DNA of 37,849 nt. Origin: an uncultured Gemmatimonadota bacterium (GTDB lineage: Bacteria > Latescibacterota > UBA2968 > UBA8231). This document shows positions 34,489-37,849 of the stretch, in pieces (position 1 is the stretch's first letter; every line of letters begins with the position of its first letter). The translations under genes and the position numbers were made by a program. The notes beneath the pieces were generated by a model, which saw only the letters and a list, made by a program, of their open reading frames with translations, was not told where the DNA came from and made no database searches. The stretch lies in the NCBI GenBank assembly GCA_903893785.1, contig CAITNQ010000362.1, positions 1-37,849 on the forward strand. Direction: 5' to 3'.

Positions 34489-34836
34489 ACCCGGTCGCAC
34501 CGGTGCACAACGGCGCCAACGCGGGCGTGCGCCAATCGCCCTGGCAGGCCCTGCGCCCTTCTTGGCGCGGGCACTCGCCAACGAGCCCTGGCGCCGTCAA
34601 CCGCGGCCGGTGGCGCTGCCGCGGATGCGGACCCTCGCGTGCGGGCCTGCCCGGGAGCCTGCGGCCGCCAGGCCCGATCGTCTGCCGAACGGCTGGGGCG
34701 TCGCCGACGTTGCGCGCCGCCGCCGGATGGCGCACCTTAGCGGCTTGTTTGGCCGGGGCGGCGGCGCGGTGTGCCCGCCACGCCACTCAGGCGCCCATGG
34801 TTGGCCGCACCTGCCCGTTTGCCCAGGAGGCGAGAT
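34489..34836. other. 348-bp intergenic region with no gene seen
   Basis: Only short signals: a 10-bp palindrome GCACCGGTGC (34497-34506) just after the Gfo/Idh stop, and CAGGAGG at 34824-34830, the RBS of the next gene. Reading frames across it lack codon bias. I found no sigma-54 element with correct spacing. Confidence 0.4.
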
Positions 34837-35676
34837 ATGAAGATCGGGTTCATCAGCCACGAGCTGGACGAGGCCACGCTCGCCTTCGCCGTTGAGCACG
34901 GCTTTGCCGCCATCGAGTGGGCGGGTTTCGCCCATGGCGCGGCGGCGGCTGGCGCGGTCGGCCTGGTCGAACGGTTCCGCCGCGAACATGGCCTCGACCT
35001 GGTGGCCCTGGGCACCGCAGTGAACCCGCTCCATCCCGATGCCGGGGAGCGCCAGCGAGCCCAGGCCTACCTGGACGAATTGGTCGCGCTGTGTCCGCGC
35101 CTGGGCGCCCGGTATGTGAGTAATGTCTCGGGTTGGGATCCGCGCCAGGACTTGCCCGCCAACCTGCGACTGCTCGCCGAGTATTACCGACCCCTGGCCC
35201 AGCGAGCCCGGCAACAGGGCGTCAGCATCGTGTTCGAGAACTGCCCGCACGGGTACCCGTTTCCGGGCGGGCACAACCTGGCGGTTACCCCGCCCCTGTG
35301 GCAGATGGTGTTCGAGGCTATCGCCGAGGACAACGTGGGCCTGGAGTTCGACCCCTCGCATCTGGTCTGGCAGGGTATCGACTGCGTCGAAGCGTGCCGA
35401 CGGAGTATGCCGTGGATCAAGCTGGTGCACGCCAAGGACACCGAGATCCGACGGGACTGTCTGACCGTCGCCGGCATTTACGGTGCCGACTGGTGGCGTT
35501 ACCGCCTGCCCGGTTACGGCGAGGTCGACTTCCCGCGGCTCATCCAGGTGCTGCACGAGGCCGGGTACGACGGGTTGGTGCTGATCGAGCACGAAGACCC
35601 GTTTTTCGAGGGTGAGCGACGGCTCGAGGGGCTGCTGGCCGGCAAGCGCTACCTGGACCGCTCGATCGTGCCCTGA
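34837..35676 (+). CDS. Sugar phosphate isomerase/epimerase (xylose-isomerase-like TIM barrel)
   Basis: 279 aa AP-endonuclease-2/xylose-isomerase-like TIM barrel (PF01261). Likely metal ligands and substrate residues are visible in order: FENCPHG, EFDPSH, HAKDTE and IEHEDP, the E-D-H-E pattern of this family. Such enzymes isomerise or epimerise keto sugars, or act as dehydratases on inositol-type substrates. Start ATG at 34837 has CAGGAGG 6 nt upstream. With the Gfo/Idh/MocA gene before it, it forms the common oxidoreductase plus isomerase pair of sugar or polyol catabolism. Exact reaction unknown. Confidence 0.87.
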   Translation: MKIGFISHELDEATLAFAVEHGFAAIEWAGFAHGAAAAGAVGLVERFRREHGLDLVALGTAVNPLHPDAGERQRAQAYLDELVALCPRLGARYVSNVSGWDPRQDLPANLRLLAEYYRPLAQRARQQGVSIVFENCPHGYPFPGGHNLAVTPPLWQMVFEAIAEDNVGLEFDPSHLVWQGIDCVEACRRSMPWIKLVHAKDTEIRRDCLTVAGIYGADWWRYRLPGYGEVDFPRLIQVLHEAGYDGLVLIEHEDPFFEGERRLEGLLAGKRYLDRSIVP

Positions 35677-35739
35677 ACCCGGCGCGGCGCTGCCGACCGG
35701 CAGGCCTGGTTCGCGGACCGCTAGCCAACAGGAGTTGCC

Positions 35740-37251
35740 ATGGGTCGCCCTGATACAGCCCAGAGCGCGGTGCTGCAGCTGTACGTGGAGCTGCTCGAGG
35801 TTCAGCCGCCGGTCTGGCGTCGCCTTCTGGTGGCGGCCGACAGCACATTCTGGGACCTGCACGTGGCCATCCAGAATGCCATGGGTTGGGCCGACGCGCA
35901 CCTCCACCTGTTCGTGTTCGGCGAACCGGACGATGAGAACAGACTGCTGCTTGGCTTGCCCACCGAGTTCGATGAAGTGGGCACGGTGGCCGGCTGGACC
36001 GTCGCCGTCACCGATCTGATCAGCCCTGAACGGCCACACACCAGGTACGAATACGACTTCGGCGACGGTTGGAGCCACATGGTGTCGCTGGAGGGCATCT
36101 TTCCCGCCGACAGCGCCGGAACCTACCCCCGCTGTGTGGCCGGTGCCCGTTGCTGCCCGCCGGAAGATGTCGGCGGCGTGTCCGGCTACGAGCAGTTCCT
36201 GGAAGCCATCGGCGATCCGACCCACGCCGAACACGACGCGTACCTGCAGTGGTGCGGCGGCGCTTTCGACCCGGAGCGCTTCGACCCCGCGGCGGTGGTG
36301 TTCGAGGATGCCGGCGAACGTCTGCGTGAAGTGCTTGCTGAACCCGAGGGTGCGCCTTCGGCTTGGCGGGCGCCCCAGGTCGAGGGGGGCTTCACGCCGC
36401 ACCAGATGCACCAGTTGCTGTATTCGCCGTTCGCGGCCGATTCGCCGCTGCAGCTGCGCCCCGACGTGGCCCAAGTCGTATACGAGACCGCGCCTCTGGT
36501 CCGCGACATGCTGAGTTACCTCCGCGTGGTCGGCGAGCTGGGCCCCATCAAACTGACGCAGCGGGGCAACCTTCCGGTGGTAGCCATCGGGCAGCTGGCT
36601 GCCGCTGGTGCGCTCCCCGCCGAACCATGGCTGGTTGGGCGCGCCCCGCGCACGGAGGCAGACGCGCCACGGGCCGAGTTGCTGCGGCTGCTGGCGAACC
36701 TGGCCGGCTTGACGCGCAAGACGGGCGGCCGGCTGCAGTTGACCCAGCGGGGGGCGCGGGCCGCCACCGGCAGGATGGGTGCCGGGGCCCTGTGGCAGTG
36801 GCTGTTGGAGCGCCACGCCGGCCGTTACTCGTGGGCCTATGCGGACCGCATGCCAGAGTCGCGCATGCTGCAGGCGTGCTTCTGGTATGTGCTCTTCCTG
36901 TTGCAGCAGCACGGCAGTGAGCCCCGCACGCCAGGTTTCTACGCCCAGAAGGTGTTGGCCGCGTTCCCGCCGTTGATTGGCGATTTCCCGGCGTCTTCGT
37001 ACTCCACGGCGGAAGCGGACTTTGAGCACGCGCTGTCAGTGCGCGCCCTGCAGCGTTTCGCCGTGGAGTTCGGCTTGGCGTGCCTGGTGCCCGAACGGGG
37101 CGCGGATCGCATAATCCGCTACACCTTCGCTGCCGGGCCCTTGCTGGCGGCGTGTGTGACCTGGCGGCTGAGCACAGGCCAAGCGGCGCAGGACCCCGAC
37201 GAGCGGATCATCGTTGGACCGTGGCCCGGGGCAGGGCCCCAGACGCCCTAG
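35740..37251 (+). CDS. pRiA4b ORF-3-like protein
   Basis: 503 aa. Residues ~10-190 match the PRiA4_ORF3 family: LYVELLEVQPPVWRRLLV, TFWDLHVAIQNAMGW, YEYDFGDGWSHMVSLE, and GARCCPPEDVGGVSGYEQFLEA are the characteristic blocks. The family is named after a plasmid/IS-associated protein, but its function is unknown. The C-terminal ~300 residues are helical; PIKLTQRGNLPVVAI and GRLQLTQRG look like a repeated winged-helix-like motif seen in longer members. No transposase or inverted repeats are visible beside it, so mobility is not supported here. Start ATG at 35740 has CAGGAG 5 nt upstream. Confidence 0.82.
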   Translation: MGRPDTAQSAVLQLYVELLEVQPPVWRRLLVAADSTFWDLHVAIQNAMGWADAHLHLFVFGEPDDENRLLLGLPTEFDEVGTVAGWTVAVTDLISPERPHTRYEYDFGDGWSHMVSLEGIFPADSAGTYPRCVAGARCCPPEDVGGVSGYEQFLEAIGDPTHAEHDAYLQWCGGAFDPERFDPAAVVFEDAGERLREVLAEPEGAPSAWRAPQVEGGFTPHQMHQLLYSPFAADSPLQLRPDVAQVVYETAPLVRDMLSYLRVVGELGPIKLTQRGNLPVVAIGQLAAAGALPAEPWLVGRAPRTEADAPRAELLRLLANLAGLTRKTGGRLQLTQRGARAATGRMGAGALWQWLLERHAGRYSWAYADRMPESRMLQACFWYVLFLLQQHGSEPRTPGFYAQKVLAAFPPLIGDFPASSYSTAEADFEHALSVRALQRFAVEFGLACLVPERGADRIIRYTFAAGPLLAACVTWRLSTGQAAQDPDERIIVGPWPGAGPQTP

Positions 37252-37600
37252 CCTGGCAGGCCGGGCTCGTCCGCGCGAGTGCGCCCCCCCGGCGGCGGCC
37301 GGCTGGACAGGGCTCGACGGCCGCCGCGGCAATCCTGTGCGGAAGCCGACAGCGTCGAGCCCTGTGGGTCGCCGATCGGCCGCCCGGTAACCCGCCGACC
37401 TTGCCGTTGGGGCGATCCGCCAACACGGCCGCCCGGTAGCCCGCCAACGCTGCCGGCCGTAACCCGCCGACATTGCCGCCGGGGCAATCCGCCAACACGG
37501 CCGCCCGGTAGCCCGCCAACACTGCCGGCCGTAACCCGCCGGCATTGCCGCCCGGTAACCCGCCAGCGCTGCCGCCGGGTCCCCGGTCGCGGGCTTGGCT
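37252..37600. other. 349-bp gap between converging genes, mostly minisatellite
   Basis: Between the pRiA4b ORF-3-like stop and the amidohydrolase stop. About 125 bp of ordinary GC-rich sequence precedes the tandem repeat at 37378-37580. No gene or clear terminator is visible. Confidence 0.5.
37378..37580. repeat. 24-bp tandem repeat organised in 72-bp higher-order units
   Basis: Blocks starting CCCGCCGAC/CCCGCCGGC recur at 37391, 37463 and 37535, exactly 72 bp apart. Within each 72 bp the core CCGCCAAC/CCGCCGAC recurs at about 24-bp intervals (37392, 37417, 37441, 37464). 37391-37462 and 37463-37534 are nearly identical; the third unit is shorter and diverged. Period 24 is a multiple of three, so all frames stay open, but I see no gene here. 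Confidence 0.85.
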
Positions 37601-37849
37601 TCAGTCGCGGGTCAACTGCAGGCGGAAGAAGCCATTGGGGTTGTCGAACAGCCAAGCCGCGGCAATCTCGCGGGCAGCGTCCAGGTCCAGGTAGTCGCGC
37701 TCCACCAACTCGGCCAGGGCGCTGGCGATGTTGTCGCGCGCGATCTGGGCATGCGCCCACGCGCGGTCAGCGTACCCGCCGTAGTCAGAACCGTACCCAT
37801 GGACCTTGCCGTGAGGCACGCAGGACACGACCTGCTGGAACAGACGCTG
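37601..37849 (-). CDS. Amidohydrolase-family protein, C-terminal fragment at window edge
   Basis: The minus-strand frame is open to the right edge, so the start lies beyond 37849; 82 codons plus the TGA at 37601 are visible. VPHGKVHGYGSDYGG followed by ARDNIASALAELVERDYLDLDAAREIAAAWLFDNPNGFFRL is the typical end of metal-dependent TIM-barrel amidohydrolases: the GSD aspartate as a late metal/catalytic residue, then the closing helices ending in a DNP..FFRL motif. Uronate-isomerase-like or Amidohydro_2 enzymes are the likely relatives; the substrate cannot be told from the fragment. It converges on the pRiA4b ORF-3-like gene across the minisatellite. Confidence 0.7.
   Translation of the reverse strand, partial: QRLFQQVVSCVPHGKVHGYGSDYGGYADRAWAHAQIARDNIASALAELVERDYLDLDAAREIAAAWLFDNPNGFFRLQLTRD

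Noticed and set aside
35740..37251. Mobile element inferred from the pRiA4b ORF-3 domain
   Set aside because: No transposase, terminal inverted repeats or target duplication are visible around the gene.
37378..37580. CRISPR-like array
   Set aside because: Repeats are contiguous with no unique spacers and no cas genes are present; it is a minisatellite.

Overview
The window is about 38 kb of GC-rich bacterial chromosome with no rRNA, tRNA, phage, IS or CRISPR that I can see. It is dominated by carbohydrate and sugar-acid catabolism plus one lipid-modification operon. One secreted protein ends in a FlgD-like Ig domain of the type-IX-secretion sort. Together with the GC content and the mix of Ldh-family, Gfo/Idh/MocA, xylose-isomerase-like and enolase-superfamily enzymes, this suggests an uncultivated FCB-group lineage, for example a Latescibacterota-like bacterium. 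That placement is inference; no marker gene is present.

Layout. (1) 3-1934 (+): GH36 alpha-galactosidase-like gene, cut by the left edge. (2) 2186-21121 (-): a long block, in transcription order a secreted GATase-like/PHP-like protein, a GH9 hydrolase, a BadF-type sugar kinase, a double-SIS protein, a giant regulator, a secreted beta-propeller protein with a FlgD-like sorting tail, a PL26/PcRGLX-like protein and an Ldh-family dehydrogenase. (3) 21420-23723 (+): GH63/GH37-type toroid hydrolase. (4) 24067-30132 (+): CFA-like methyltransferase, then lipocalin lipoprotein, delta-9-type desaturase, FAD oxidoreductase, DUF1365 and CFA synthase, the last five overlapping start to stop. (5) 30221-31345 (-): galactonate-dehydratase-like enzyme, divergent from (6) 31489-35676 (+): GH32/43/68-like propeller, Gfo/Idh/MocA oxidoreductase and xylose-isomerase-like TIM barrel. 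(7) 35740-37251 (+): pRiA4b ORF-3-like gene. (8) A 24/72-bp minisatellite, then the 3' end of an amidohydrolase (-), cut by the right edge.

How the genes may work together. GH9 + BadF kinase + GlmS-like SIS looks like a compact amino-sugar route: release glucosamine, phosphorylate it, deaminate/isomerise it. GH36, galactonate dehydratase, Ldh, Gfo/Idh and TIM-barrel enzymes would handle galactosides and sugar acids. The regulator at 8562-12530 fuses a signalling ATPase, helical repeats and a lectin-like domain to a complete sigma-54 activator, and a good -24/-12 promoter candidate lies before the galactonate-dehydratase-like gene. The lipid operon encodes desaturation, then methylation/cyclopropanation of acyl chains, with an envelope lipocalin.

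The most unexpected structural signal is that at least three genes (kinase, SIS and GH63-like) are followed by a diverged second copy of their own 3' end including the stop region ('ghost tails'). The best candidates for something undescribed are the fused regulator and this recurrent 3'-end duplication.
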